Below are positions 16,726 to 23,923 of a stretch of 52,700 nucleotides of DNA, in pieces; the stretch's first letter is position 1; each line of letters starts with the position of its first letter. Below the pieces are notes generated by a model. That model was not told the DNA's origin. It saw only the letters and a program-made list of their open reading frames with translations, and did no database searches. The position numbers were made by a program, and so were the translations under genes. Origin of the DNA: Flavobacteriales bacterium (GTDB lineage Bacteria; Bacteroidota; Bacteroidia; Flavobacteriales_E; Vicingaceae); assembly GCA_015075325.1 (NCBI GenBank), contig JABTUP010000021.1, positions 1 to 52,700 of the forward strand. The letters are read 5' to 3'.

Positions 16726-17352
16726 ATGAAAACACTTACCAAAGAAATGCAAGCTGCCATAACTCCAAAAAAGGCTCTAGAATTATTAAAAGACGGTAAT
16801 CAACGTTTTATCAATAACCTTAAAATAAACCGAAACTTGCTACAGCAAGCAAACGAAACTTCGGATGGGCAACACCCTTTTGCTGTTATTTTAAGTTGTA
16901 TTGATTCTAGAACTTCTGCAGAACTAATTTTCGACCAAGGTTTAGGCGATATATTTAGTGTTAGAATTGCAGGAAACATTATTAACGAAGACATTTTGGG
17001 AAGCATGGAATTTGCTTGTAAAGTGGCTGGTTCAAAAATTATTGTTGTACTCGGACACACCAAATGCGGAGCTGTAAAAGGTGCTTGCGACCACGTTGAA
17101 ATGGGAAATTTAACGGCCCTTTTAACCAAAATTAGACCTGCAGTAGAAGATGAAACTTCGACCAAAGAAAATAGAAATTCGAGCAATAACGAATTTGTTG
17201 AAAAAGTTACCAATTTAAATGTTCAACGTACGGTAAATTCTATTATTCAACGAAGCCCAATACTTAAAGAAATGATTGAAAAAAATGAAATACAAATTGT
17301 TGGAGGAGTTCACGACATCACTTCTGGCGAAGTAACTTTTTTTGAAAATTAA
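16726..17352 (+). CDS. Beta-class carbonic anhydrase
   Basis: Interconverts CO2 and bicarbonate with a zinc ion. The ligands are visible: Cys58 in SCIDSR (with the Asp60-Arg62 dyad), His111 and Cys114 in GHTKCGAV. The length of 208 residues is normal. There is no signal peptide, so the enzyme is cytoplasmic. It is 15 bp upstream of purE. The PurK/PurE route consumes bicarbonate, so co-expression would make sense, although no purK is seen here. It could equally serve the carboxylase encoded at 23924-25405. Confidence 0.92.
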   Translation: MKTLTKEMQAAITPKKALELLKDGNQRFINNLKINRNLLQQANETSDGQHPFAVILSCIDSRTSAELIFDQGLGDIFSVRIAGNIINEDILGSMEFACKVAGSKIIVVLGHTKCGAVKGACDHVEMGNLTALLTKIRPAVEDETSTKENRNSSNNEFVEKVTNLNVQRTVNSIIQRSPILKEMIEKNEIQIVGGVHDITSGEVTFFEN

Positions 17353-17367
17353 TAAAACCAAATAAAA

Positions 17368-17877
17368 ATGAAACCATTAGTAAGTATTATTATGGGCAGC
17401 ACAAGCGATATGCCTATTATGCAAGAAGCAGCAAAAATTTTAAATCAATTTAAAATTCCGTTCGAAATAAATGCACTTTCGGCACATCGAGTTCCAGAGG
17501 AAGTGGTTGATTTTGCAAAAAATGCACACAAAAGAGGAGTTCAGGTAATTATTGCTGGTGCTGGCGGGGCTGCACATTTGCCTGGTGTAGTTGCTGCACT
17601 AACACCTTGTCCGGTAATTGGTGTTCCGTGTCGTTCAGCCATTTCGTTAGATGGTTGGGATTCATTACTTTCCATTGTGCAAATGCCTCCAGGAATTCCT
17701 GTTGCAACTGTTGGTGTTGATGGTGGCCAAAATGCAGGAATTTTAGCCGTACAAGTTTTAGCTGCTGGTAATACCGAACTACTTCAGCAAGTACTTGAAT
17801 TCAAAGAAAATTTGAAAACAAAAATTTTAAAAGCAAACGAAGATCTTAAACAACATGCTTTTGAATATCGAGTTTAG
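17368..17877 (+). CDS. purE: 5-(carboxyamino)imidazole ribonucleotide mutase
   Basis: PurE moves the carboxyl group of N5-CAIR to carbon 4 to give CAIR in purine synthesis. The 169-residue length is typical of class I PurE. The sequence shows GSTSDMPIM (phosphate loop), SAHRVP with the catalytic His, AGAGGAAHLPGVVAALT and GVPCRSAISLDGWDSLLSIV. It lies directly downstream of the carbonic anhydrase gene and upstream of a strong palindromic hairpin. Confidence 0.95.
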   Translation: MKPLVSIIMGSTSDMPIMQEAAKILNQFKIPFEINALSAHRVPEEVVDFAKNAHKRGVQVIIAGAGGAAHLPGVVAALTPCPVIGVPCRSAISLDGWDSLLSIVQMPPGIPVATVGVDGGQNAGILAVQVLAAGNTELLQQVLEFKENLKTKILKANEDLKQHAFEYRV

Positions 17878-17910
17878 TTATTTTTTTAATTTTTAGGTAA
17901 CAAATCCCCC

Positions 17911-17952
17911 GGTACGAGTTACCCTGAATACTTTCAGAGCTATACTCGTACC
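17911..17952. repeat. Nested palindromic element after purE
   Basis: Outer arms GGTACGAGT (17911-17919) and ACTCGTACC (17944-17952) are perfect inverted repeats. Inside them lies a second dyad CTGAA-TACT-TTCAG. It resembles the short palindromic repeats scattered elsewhere in this window. Confidence 0.7.
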
Positions 17953-18110
17953 AATTAAAAAAAAGGTCACTTCATAAATTTAGTTTGATAGGTTAACTTA
18001 AGAATGAAGCTTTTTTTACTGTCAACTTTATTGTGCTACACAATACTTGCTTAATTTAGCAACCCAAATAAATAGATGAAACTTTGCACTAACTAAACAG
18101 GTTTCAATAA

Positions 18111-18140
18111 AAATCCCCGCAATTGCGGGGATTTGGTGTT
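18111..18140 (+). terminator. GC-rich hairpin, probable terminator of the bestrophin-purE run
   Basis: Bases 18111-18134 form a perfect 24-bp palindrome around CCCCGCAATTGCGGGG, followed by a T-rich stretch. The 348 bases between purE and parD hold this hairpin, the element at 17911 and the parD promoter. I see no gene in them. Confidence 0.65.
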
Positions 18141-18178
18141 TTTATATTTTCCTTAAGTTGAAAAATACAGTCAAAAAA

Positions 18179-18209
18179 TTGTAATTTATACCAATAATTG
18201 GTACTTTTG
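18179..18209 (+). promoter_or_regulatory. parDE promoter with overlapping operator
   Basis: A TTG (18179-18181) is followed after 20 bp by TACTTTTG (18202-18209), a good -33/-7 pair. The perfect palindrome TACCAAT-A-ATTGGTA (18189-18203) fills the spacer and touches the -7 box. This is the expected place for autorepression by the ParD antitoxin. Confidence 0.7.
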
Positions 18210-18225
18210 ATAAAAACATTTAATT

Positions 18226-18483
18226 ATGAGCAAAAACACATCCATTACATTAGGTAGCTACTTCGAGCATTTTATTCAAAGTGTTTTAACAGAAGGAAGA
18301 TATAAAAATGCAAGTGAAATTGTTCGGGCTGGTTTACGGTTGTTAGAACAAGAAGAACAAAAAGCTTTAGTATTACGAAAAGCTATTGAAGAAGGTGTAA
18401 ACAGTGGTTGGGCAGAAGATTTTAATGCAGATGAACACTTAAAGACATTAAAAGCAAAGAGTAAATATACCGCAATCAAATGA
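18226..18483 (+). CDS. parD: ParD-family antitoxin
   Basis: The 85-residue protein fits the ParD/CopG ribbon-helix-helix antitoxins. The N-terminal DNA-binding strand and helices are SITLGSYFEHFIQSVLTEGRYKNASEIVRAGLRLLEQ, quoted here as SITLGSYFEHF and NASEIVRAGLRLLEQ. The acidic C-terminal tail (EEGVNSGWAEDFNADEHL) would wrap the toxin. It is expected to neutralise the ParE-like protein encoded 90 bp downstream and to repress its own promoter at the palindrome 18189-18203. The wide gap to the toxin gene is unusual, as most such pairs overlap or nearly touch. Confidence 0.88.
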   Translation: MSKNTSITLGSYFEHFIQSVLTEGRYKNASEIVRAGLRLLEQEEQKALVLRKAIEEGVNSGWAEDFNADEHLKTLKAKSKYTAIK

Positions 18484-18493
18484 ATTTCCGAAA

Positions 18494-18569
18494 TTCCGAG
18501 TACTCGGGATATGCTGCGGTATAACTCAAACTAACTGTCTTTTCTCCCGAAAAGCCATTAAGTTTGAGT
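18494..18569 (+). repeat. Palindrome and stem-loop inserted between parD and parE
   Basis: The 90-bp spacer holds the palindrome CCGAGTACTCGG (18496-18507, within TTCCGAGTACTCGGGA). Arms ACTCAAACT (18524-18532) and AGTTTGAGT (18561-18569) form a second stem ending 4 bases before the parE start codon. The first part resembles the hairpins in the tRNA-Asn remnants. The second could limit toxin translation. Confidence 0.6.
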
Positions 18570-18573
18570 ATAA

Positions 18574-18870
18574 ATGGCAAAATTAAAATTTACCAAGAGT
18601 GCTGTTAATGACCTTTCTGATATTTGGGAATACACGTTAAAAACTTGGTCGGAAAAACAAGCTGAAAAATACTATCGACTAATTATCGAAACTTGTGCTG
18701 AATTAGCTAAAAAACCACAAATTGGAAAAGATTACTCCGATATCTACCCAAAATTACTTGGAATTAAAACTATCAAACACATCATTTTTTATCGCTTGAT
18801 TGATGAATCAACCATAGAAATTACGAGAATACTTCATGAACACATGGACTTGAAGAATAGATTAAAATAG
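18574..18870 (+). CDS. parE: ParE-family toxin
   Basis: A 98-residue RelE/ParE-fold protein with the family start KLKFTKSAVNDLSDIWEYT, a central helix (WSEKQAEKYYRLIIETCAEL) and the C-terminal strand pair HIIFYRL and IEITRILHEHMDL. The HExMD-like end is typical of ParE. Classical ParE toxins block DNA gyrase, but sequence alone does not exclude an mRNA interferase of the same fold. It pairs with the ParD gene upstream. Confidence 0.87.
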   Translation: MAKLKFTKSAVNDLSDIWEYTLKTWSEKQAEKYYRLIIETCAELAKKPQIGKDYSDIYPKLLGIKTIKHIIFYRLIDESTIEITRILHEHMDLKNRLK

Positions 18871-18889
18871 ATTTCGGTAATTAAATAAA

Positions 18890-18936
18890 GTCCGTAGTTA
18901 CCATTACACTCAAGGGCTTGGCTTCAAACTACGGAC
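18890..18936. repeat. Inverted repeat after parE
   Basis: Perfect 10-bp arms GTCCGTAGTT (18890-18899) and AACTACGGAC (18927-18936) surround a 27-base loop. This may act as a transcript end or be another palindromic element. There is no T run after it. Confidence 0.55.
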
Positions 18937-19048
18937 AGAGTGGGGGAAAATACTAAAAAAAAGACAAAGTGGAAATTTCCATCATTTATTTACAGATTTT
19001 AACATGAAAAAATGTTACTTTCGTTTGTATAAATAAAAAATTGATTAA

Positions 19049-19804
19049 ATGAAAAAGCTTATTCTATTCTTATTATTGGGTCTTCTAGAATTGAATATAA
19101 TTGCCCAAATAAATTTTGAGCAGACCCTCTTTGGTGGATCAGTACAACACGTTAAAACCCACCTAAAGTCTGTTTATTATATCGTAAATATTAACACTAA
19201 TCAAATTACATTTTATAATGAAAATTATTCTATTTATAAAATTGTAACTATTAACCCTCCAAGCGGATATAAAGTAAATTTTATCACTAATGTATCCGAT
19301 ATGCTTTTTAACAATGACAACTTATTAGAGTTTACATGTGGATTAAGAGATACATTAAATAATACTGGTTATCTTTTAAAACTATACGATGAAAATGGTA
19401 ATGAACTGTTTAACTTCGGTAACGCAACTTCTGCGTATCCATATCAAACATTCAATTCACAATTACGTTTTAGTGTTTTTAGATACTCTAATTATCCAAA
19501 TAATACAGAAACAGATGTTTATTCTTTACCTGGAACAATGATTACTGGAAAGGTTAATATTGAAAATGATTATCCAAAATATAATCCTTATCCAAATCCT
19601 TCAAGTAGTATCATAAACTTAAAATATTACCTAAAGAATTCTGAAGTAGAGATTTTAAATATATTCAACTCATCTGGTCAATTAATAGAAGCCATAAAAA
19701 TAGGAGGTGCACTTGATGAAATAAAACTTGATGTAACAAATTATGCTAAAGGACTATATTTTTATAAATACAAAAATGAAACTAAAAAATTTATTGTTGA
19801 ATAA
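19049..19804 (+). CDS. Secreted protein with T9SS type A sorting domain
   Basis: The 251-residue protein starts with a signal peptide (MKKLILFLLLGLLELNIIAQ). The C-terminal 75 residues are a Por secretion-system tail: YNPYPNPSSSIINLKY, EVEILNIFNSSGQLIE and a last strand ending KKFIVE. Such tails direct export through the type IX system and are removed at the surface. The middle 150 residues are beta-rich and match no family I know. The gene stands between the ParDE pair and two small accessory genes. Confidence 0.75.
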   Translation: MKKLILFLLLGLLELNIIAQINFEQTLFGGSVQHVKTHLKSVYYIVNINTNQITFYNENYSIYKIVTINPPSGYKVNFITNVSDMLFNNDNLLEFTCGLRDTLNNTGYLLKLYDENGNELFNFGNATSAYPYQTFNSQLRFSVFRYSNYPNNTETDVYSLPGTMITGKVNIENDYPKYNPYPNPSSSIINLKYYLKNSEVEILNIFNSSGQLIEAIKIGGALDEIKLDVTNYAKGLYFYKYKNETKKFIVE

Positions 19805-19821
19805 TTTTAAAAAATAATATT

Positions 19822-20007
19822 ATGGCTGATTTAAAATGTAAATATTGTGGTAAAAAATTCATAAAGGGATTTTCCTGTTCTCATAGCCCAATAAAATCTC
19901 ATGTGGCTTTAGCTGATGGTACTCATTGCGTTTATTGTGGTGACAAGTTTATAGCTGGATTCTCATGTGGAAAAAGTCCGAGTAAAAAGCATCAACTTGA
20001 TACTTAG
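19822..20007 (+). CDS. 61-residue protein with two tandem zinc-knuckle-like repeats
   Basis: I recognise no named family. The protein is made of two copies of the same 30-residue unit: Cys6, Cys9, Cys19, His27, then Cys36, Cys39, Cys49, His57. Each unit is C-x2-C-x9-C-x7-H, with shared residues YCGxKFIxGFSCxxSPxKxH. The exact 30-residue spacing of all eight candidate ligands argues strongly for a real protein binding two zinc ions. It has no signal peptide and many lysines, so nucleic-acid or protein binding in the cytoplasm is possible. It follows the T9SS protein gene by 17 bp and precedes a UDG-like gene by 73 bp. Confidence 0.7.
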   Translation: MADLKCKYCGKKFIKGFSCSHSPIKSHVALADGTHCVYCGDKFIAGFSCGKSPSKKHQLDT

Positions 20008-20080
20008 AAAACCCAAGAAAAATTAACTTTCCTACATCAAAAAAATTGCTCAGTATATTTTATACTTTCATATAATAATC

Positions 20081-20776
20081 ATGAATAATACTCTCAATAA
20101 GTTATATAATTCAAAATGGGAAAAATACCACATTGAGTTACAGAATATTTGGAAAGATGAATCGCTTATAAAAAAGCCAACAAACCCACTCTTACTGAAA
20201 ATCGACGATGAAGTTGATTTTATTAATTCAGATTTAAAAGTGATGATTTTTGGACAAGAAACAAATGGTTGGTACGAAAACTCGGATGATATAAACTCTA
20301 TTTCTAATGAATACAGTAATTTTTATGGTACTGGATATTGTTATAAATATGGTGGTCAGTTTTGGAATGGTGTTAATCGTTTTCAAACATTACTTCAAGC
20401 TAAGTTTCCATCAAAAAAAATAAGATTTGTATGGAATAACATTGTTAAAACTGGCAAGTCAGACGGTCGAGGCATGCCTCCAAACTACATTTACGAAGTT
20501 GAGCGTAACTATTTCTCAATAATCAAAGACGAATTGAAAATAATTAAACCAAATATAGTTGTATTCCTTACAGGTCCGAACTATGACTGGGTCATTAAAG
20601 ATAATTTTGGTTTATTAAATTATGAATCTCTCTTTCCATATTCTGAAAGACAATTATCAAAAGTATCACTTGAATCTGTAGATTTTTGTTTCCGGACATA
20701 CCATCCAAATTATCTTTGGAGAAATAATATTAACTCATATTTTGATAGAATAATTGATGAAATTCTTTTTAATTAA
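20081..20776 (+). CDS. Uracil-DNA glycosylase superfamily-like protein
   Basis: The 231-residue protein shows features of the UDG fold. A first-strand motif IFGQETNGW (about 56-64) lies where family members have a GQDPY- or GxxPG-like loop. VVFLTGPNYDW (about 161-171) is a central strand, and FRTYHPNYLW (about 206-215) resembles the HPS/HP motif near the C-terminus. The catalytic Asp of classical UDG cannot be placed with certainty. It may be a base-excision enzyme or a divergent relative with another role. It stands alone in a small accessory stretch after a zinc-knuckle gene. Confidence 0.5.
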   Translation: MNNTLNKLYNSKWEKYHIELQNIWKDESLIKKPTNPLLLKIDDEVDFINSDLKVMIFGQETNGWYENSDDINSISNEYSNFYGTGYCYKYGGQFWNGVNRFQTLLQAKFPSKKIRFVWNNIVKTGKSDGRGMPPNYIYEVERNYFSIIKDELKIIKPNIVVFLTGPNYDWVIKDNFGLLNYESLFPYSERQLSKVSLESVDFCFRTYHPNYLWRNNINSYFDRIIDEILFN

Positions 20777-20797
20777 ATCCCCCCACGCTGCCGCGAT

Positions 20798-20875
20798 TTT
20801 AACGAAGTGTAACTCGTGGTTATTTATCATCTTTCTCTTTTTTGTTGCTGTAAGTCCGAGTTACACTTCGTTAAA
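20798..20875. repeat. Long inverted repeat
   Basis: Perfect 19-bp arms (20798-20816 and 20857-20875; core AACGAAGTGTAACTCG) are separated by 40 bases. The arms could form a strong hairpin in the 131-bp gap between convergent genes, and it may serve as a transcript end for both. The sequence type (CGAGTTACACTTCG) is related to the element at 17911. Confidence 0.8.
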
Positions 20876-20907
20876 CTCGAACTAGCTTAAGAATTGCAGA
20901 TTTGCAT

Positions 20908-21306
20908 CTACCACTCCTTACTTGTTCTATACACCGAACCTTTAAATACACCTACGATGTCACCTTTTTGGTTGGTAACAGGTATGTTGTAAATGCCTAT
21001 TTTATTGGTTAAACTTACTTCGGTAGCCTCGGCGGTTAATACATCGCCCACATTTACTGCATTGGGGAAAGATATAGAACACTCCAAAGCAACGCTTAAC
21101 CTTCCGTGTGCATTTGAGGCAAAAGCCAATGCACTATCGGCTAACGAAAAAGTAATGCCACCGTGTATTATCCCAAAACCATTACACATTTCGGGTCGCA
21201 CTTGCATTTGCAACTTACAAGAGCCTTTATCGGAAGCCAAAATTTTTATACCCAACCACTGACTAAAAGCGTCGGTTTCCATCATTTTATTTACAATTGC
21301 TGTCAT
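20908..21306 (-). CDS. paaI: PaaI-family hotdog thioesterase
   Basis: A 132-residue hotdog-fold acyl-CoA thioesterase. The signature NGFGIIHGGITFSLADSALAFASN (quoted in part as IIHGGITFSLAD) carries the catalytic Asp, and the later strands (ALECSISFPNAVNVGDVLTA region) fit PaaI. PaaI hydrolyses hydroxyphenylacetyl-CoA or related dead-end thioesters formed in phenylacetate breakdown. It lies at the end of a minus-strand run with PaaH- and PaaG-like genes, which supports the name. Confidence 0.82.
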   Translation of the reverse strand: MTAIVNKMMETDAFSQWLGIKILASDKGSCKLQMQVRPEMCNGFGIIHGGITFSLADSALAFASNAHGRLSVALECSISFPNAVNVGDVLTAEATEVSLTNKIGIYNIPVTNQKGDIVGVFKGSVYRTSKEW

Positions 21307-21327
21307 AAAATAGTTTTACATTTTTTT

Positions 21328-21403
21328 AACCACATAGACATAATTATCGAGCAAATCTTCAAGGTTTTAAAAACCTTGAAGATTTAAAATAAGCCATGTG
21401 GTT
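21328..21403. repeat. Nested inverted repeat between paaI and the dehydrogenase gene
   Basis: The inner arms at 21353-21368 and 21370-21385 (AAATCTTCAAGGTTTT and its complement) form a 16-bp stem. Outer arms AACCACAT and ATGTGGTT (21328-21335, 21396-21403) enclose it. It is a palindromic element of the kind common between Bacteroidota genes and possibly an attenuator within the operon. Confidence 0.7.
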
Positions 21404-21442
21404 ATAGTTATTTCAACCCGCTAACCCACTATCAAGTAGTGA

Positions 21443-21472
21443 GTTCCCCTCCTTCGGAGGGGCTAGGGAAGG
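21443..21472. repeat. CCCCTCCTTCGGAGGGG repeat overlapping a gene end
   Basis: The hairpin CCCCTCCTTCGGAGGGG (about 21443-21460) and its flank GCTAGGGAAGGCT also occur, slightly changed, at 23894-23921. The flank supplies the last codons and the stop of the dehydrogenase gene. Confidence 0.7.
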
Positions 21473-22659
21473 CTTTTTACCATTCTTCTCAACAACACAC
21501 TTGGTCGGTAACGGTCTTCGCCATATTCGGCAAAAAGGTGTTCGAGTTTTGCTAAAACATTTGCTAAACCCATTTCTTCAGCCCAAGCCAATAAACCTTT
21601 TGGGTAATTTACTCCTTTAGTCATGGCTAAATCGATATCCTCTCTGCTGGCAATATTTAAAAACAAGGCATCAATGGCTTCATTCATTAACATCACTAAT
21701 ATTCTATCGCAAATTTCTTTACCGAGTTTTTCGTCTTTTTTTGGTTGTGGCTGCTCCACTCCTTCAGCATAGTTATAATAACCTCTTCCTGTTTTTCTAC
21801 CCAACCAACCTGCTTCAGCGTGTCGTTTTTGGGTAAACGATGGTTTGTAACGTGGGTCGTAGTAAAAAGCTGCAAACACGGTTTCTGTAACAGTATAATT
21901 GATGTCGTTGCCAATGTAATCCATCAACGTAAATGGTCCCATTTTAAAACCACCAATTTCGGTCATTGCCCAATCGATGGTTGCAAAATCGGCAACTCCT
22001 TCTTCATATATTTTTAATGCCTCTCCATAAAACGGACGAGCCACACGGTTTACAATAAACCCTGGAGTATCTTTAGCTAAAACAGTAACTTTTCCCCAGC
22101 TGTCAATTAATGCTCGCGAAGTGTTTTTGGTTTCTTCCGAAGTTTGCACCGCAGGAATAATCTCTACCAAAGGCATTAATGGTGCTGGGTTAAAAAAGTG
22201 AATACCAATAACTCGTTCGGGTTTTTTGCACGCCGCAGCTATTGAAGCAATTGATAAAGAAGATGTATTACTCGCCAAAATACAATCGGGAGAAACAACG
22301 CTTTCCATTTCAGCAAAAACTTTCTTTTTTACCTCTAAATTTTCTATAATGGCTTCTATAACCATGTCGCACTCCTGAAAGTCGGAGATGTTTTTCGAGA
22401 ACGTAATTCTCCCCAAAATCACATCAGCAGTAGCTTGGTCAATTTTTTCTTTCTCTACCATTCTAGCTAAAATATTTTTTAGATTAGCTGCCGCCTTATT
22501 TAATGCATCCTCATTTAAATCGACTAATACCGTTTGGTGTTTTTGTGTTGCAGCAATTTGTACAATTCCAGAGCCCATTGAACCTGCTCCGAGAACTCCT
22601 ATTTTAAAATTGGTTAATGGTTGGTTGTTGATAGTTAATGGTTGTTGATTTGTTGACAT
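21463..22659 (-). CDS. paaH: 3-hydroxyacyl-CoA dehydrogenase, PaaH-like
   Basis: The 398-residue enzyme oxidises a 3-hydroxyacyl-CoA with NAD. The Rossmann motif is GVLGAGSMGSGIVQIAA (about 22-38), the central signature NTSSLSIASIA and the catalytic segment IGIHFFNPAPLMPLVEII are present. The C-terminal dimer domain follows (DTPGFIVNRVARP, GPFTLMDYIGNDIN). The length fits PaaH and long 3-hydroxybutyryl-CoA dehydrogenases. Neighbours PaaI and PaaG favour phenylacetate breakdown. The first 17 residues (MSTNQQPLTINNQPLTN) are low-complexity and come from a short DNA repeat, so the original start may have been lost when the upstream gene was inserted one base away. Confidence 0.85.
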   Translation of the reverse strand: MSTNQQPLTINNQPLTNFKIGVLGAGSMGSGIVQIAATQKHQTVLVDLNEDALNKAAANLKNILARMVEKEKIDQATADVILGRITFSKNISDFQECDMVIEAIIENLEVKKKVFAEMESVVSPDCILASNTSSLSIASIAAACKKPERVIGIHFFNPAPLMPLVEIIPAVQTSEETKNTSRALIDSWGKVTVLAKDTPGFIVNRVARPFYGEALKIYEEGVADFATIDWAMTEIGGFKMGPFTLMDYIGNDINYTVTETVFAAFYYDPRYKPSFTQKRHAEAGWLGRKTGRGYYNYAEGVEQPQPKKDEKLGKEICDRILVMLMNEAIDALFLNIASREDIDLAMTKGVNYPKGLLAWAEEMGLANVLAKLEHLFAEYGEDRYRPSVLLRRMVKSLP

Positions 22660-22660
22660 C

Positions 22661-23026
22661 TTATAATTTAGTTTTAAAATAGTTTATAAATCCATTTAAC
22701 AATTTCTTACAAACTACTAATTGATTTAAAATTTTAGTAAATTCTTCATTGTCAATATAATTCAGTTCTTGGGAAATGTATAGTTGTGTTTCTAATTCAT
22801 ACAACGAACCTCTTGAAATATAAAAAAATTGCATAGAATCTTTAACATGATTTCTTCCACAACCCTCTGCAATATTTGAAGGAATAGATACTGCACATCT
22901 TCTTATCTGAGAAGTTAATCCATAAATTTCCGTAGCAGGAAACTTAGTTGTTATCAAATAAACATCAACAACCAATTGTTTAGATTCTTGCCAAACATTC
23001 AAAGTAGTATACTCTTGATAATTCAT
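22661..23026 (-). CDS. Four-helix-bundle protein (23S rRNA IVS-encoded protein family)
   Basis: A 121-residue protein. The ATG at 23026 gives the usual start (MNYQEYTTLNVWQESKQLVV), while a TTG 15 bases earlier is less likely. It shows the family pattern IYGLTSQIRRCAVSIPSNIAEGCGR and a repeated helical arm (FFYISRGSLYELETQL). Members were first found inside intervening sequences of 23S rRNA genes and form pentameric four-helix bundles of unknown role. Here the gene interrupts a catabolic operon, ending one base before the dehydrogenase start codon. Both sides carry CAACTATTAACAAC-like short repeats, as if a module had been inserted. Confidence 0.85.
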   Translation of the reverse strand: MNYQEYTTLNVWQESKQLVVDVYLITTKFPATEIYGLTSQIRRCAVSIPSNIAEGCGRNHVKDSMQFFYISRGSLYELETQLYISQELNYIDNEEFTKILNQLVVCKKLLNGFINYFKTKL

Positions 23027-23066
23027 TTTAATTTCTATCAACTATTAACAAACAACAATAAACCAA

Positions 23067-23843
23067 CTATTCTCCTTTAAAATTAGCTAGTCGTTTTTCT
23101 AAAAAGGCATTTACTCCTTCGTTGTAATCGTAAGTTGAACCTGCAATGGTTTGCAATTCGCCTTCTAAAACCAATTGTTGAGTTAACGTATTGTTGTAAG
23201 ATTCGTTTAATAATCGTTTGGTTAAGCCAATTCCTTTGGTTGGCATTTTGGCTAGTGTTTGAGCAATTTTCATGGCTTCTTCTTGTAAGTTTTCATCAGC
23301 CACGGCTTTGTAAATCATACCCATTTTTTCGGCATCTTCTGCCATAACTTTGTCGCCTAAAAACATTAAGGCAGTTGCTTTTTGCATACCAACTAAACGT
23401 GGTAAAAAGTAAGTTCCAGCACTATCTGGTATTAAACCAATTTTACTAAATGCTTGTATAAAACTTGCCGATTTTGCAGCTAATGTAATATCGCAAGCCA
23501 ACGCAATGTTTGCACCAGCACCAGCAGCAACTCCATTTACTCCACAAACTACTGGTTTTTCAATTTTTCTTAATCGTTCAATAATTGGGTTGTAATGTTC
23601 TTCAACAATTTTGGTCAGTTCGGTTTGGTTTGGGTCAATGGCTTCTGCTAAATCCTGACCAGCACAAAATGCTTTACCTTCACCTGTTAAATAAATGGCT
23701 CTAACTTCATTGTTTTTTTCACATTCGTCTAAAGCAGCTTGTAAATCAAATGCCATTTGACGAACAAAACTGTTGAATTTATCTGGTCGATTTAAAGTAA
23801 TTACACCTACTCCGTTTTCTAATTTGAATCCTATATTGCTCAT
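23067..23843 (-). CDS. paaG: Enoyl-CoA hydratase/isomerase, PaaG-like
   Basis: The 258-residue crotonase has the oxyanion-hole segments (GKAFCAGQDL at about 57-66, GVAAGAGANIALACD at about 104-118) and SFIQAFSKIGLIPDSAGTYF with the acidic residue expected in PaaG. PaaG converts epoxy-phenylacetyl-CoA to the oxepin. Relatives act in beta-oxidation, so the name rests partly on the PaaI and PaaH neighbours. The ring-oxidising PaaABCDE genes are not in this window. Confidence 0.82.
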   Translation of the reverse strand: MSNIGFKLENGVGVITLNRPDKFNSFVRQMAFDLQAALDECEKNNEVRAIYLTGEGKAFCAGQDLAEAIDPNQTELTKIVEEHYNPIIERLRKIEKPVVCGVNGVAAGAGANIALACDITLAAKSASFIQAFSKIGLIPDSAGTYFLPRLVGMQKATALMFLGDKVMAEDAEKMGMIYKAVADENLQEEAMKIAQTLAKMPTKGIGLTKRLLNESYNNTLTQQLVLEGELQTIAGSTYDYNEGVNAFLEKRLANFKGE

Positions 23844-23863
23844 TATTCTTTTTTATTTAAACA

Positions 23864-23922
23864 CACCCCTAACCCCTCTCAAGAGGGGAATTAGCCCCTC
23901 CTTCGGAGGGGTTGGGGAGGCT
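23864..23922. repeat. Two-hairpin CCCCT repeat element
   Basis: CCCCTCTCAAGAGGGG and CCCCTCCTTCGGAGGGG hairpins stand side by side in the 80-bp gap between the PaaG-like and carboxylase genes. The second is shared with 21443. This is a dispersed intergenic repeat type that can end or process the operon transcript. Confidence 0.75.
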
Positions 23923-23923
23923 T

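Noticed and set aside
17878..18110. Possible gene or riboswitch between purE and parD
   Set aside because: No open frame with coding character and no known riboswitch pattern; only palindromic elements are visible.
20993..21262. Plus-strand open frame antisense to paaI
   Set aside because: It is the shadow of the clear thioesterase gene and has no family features.
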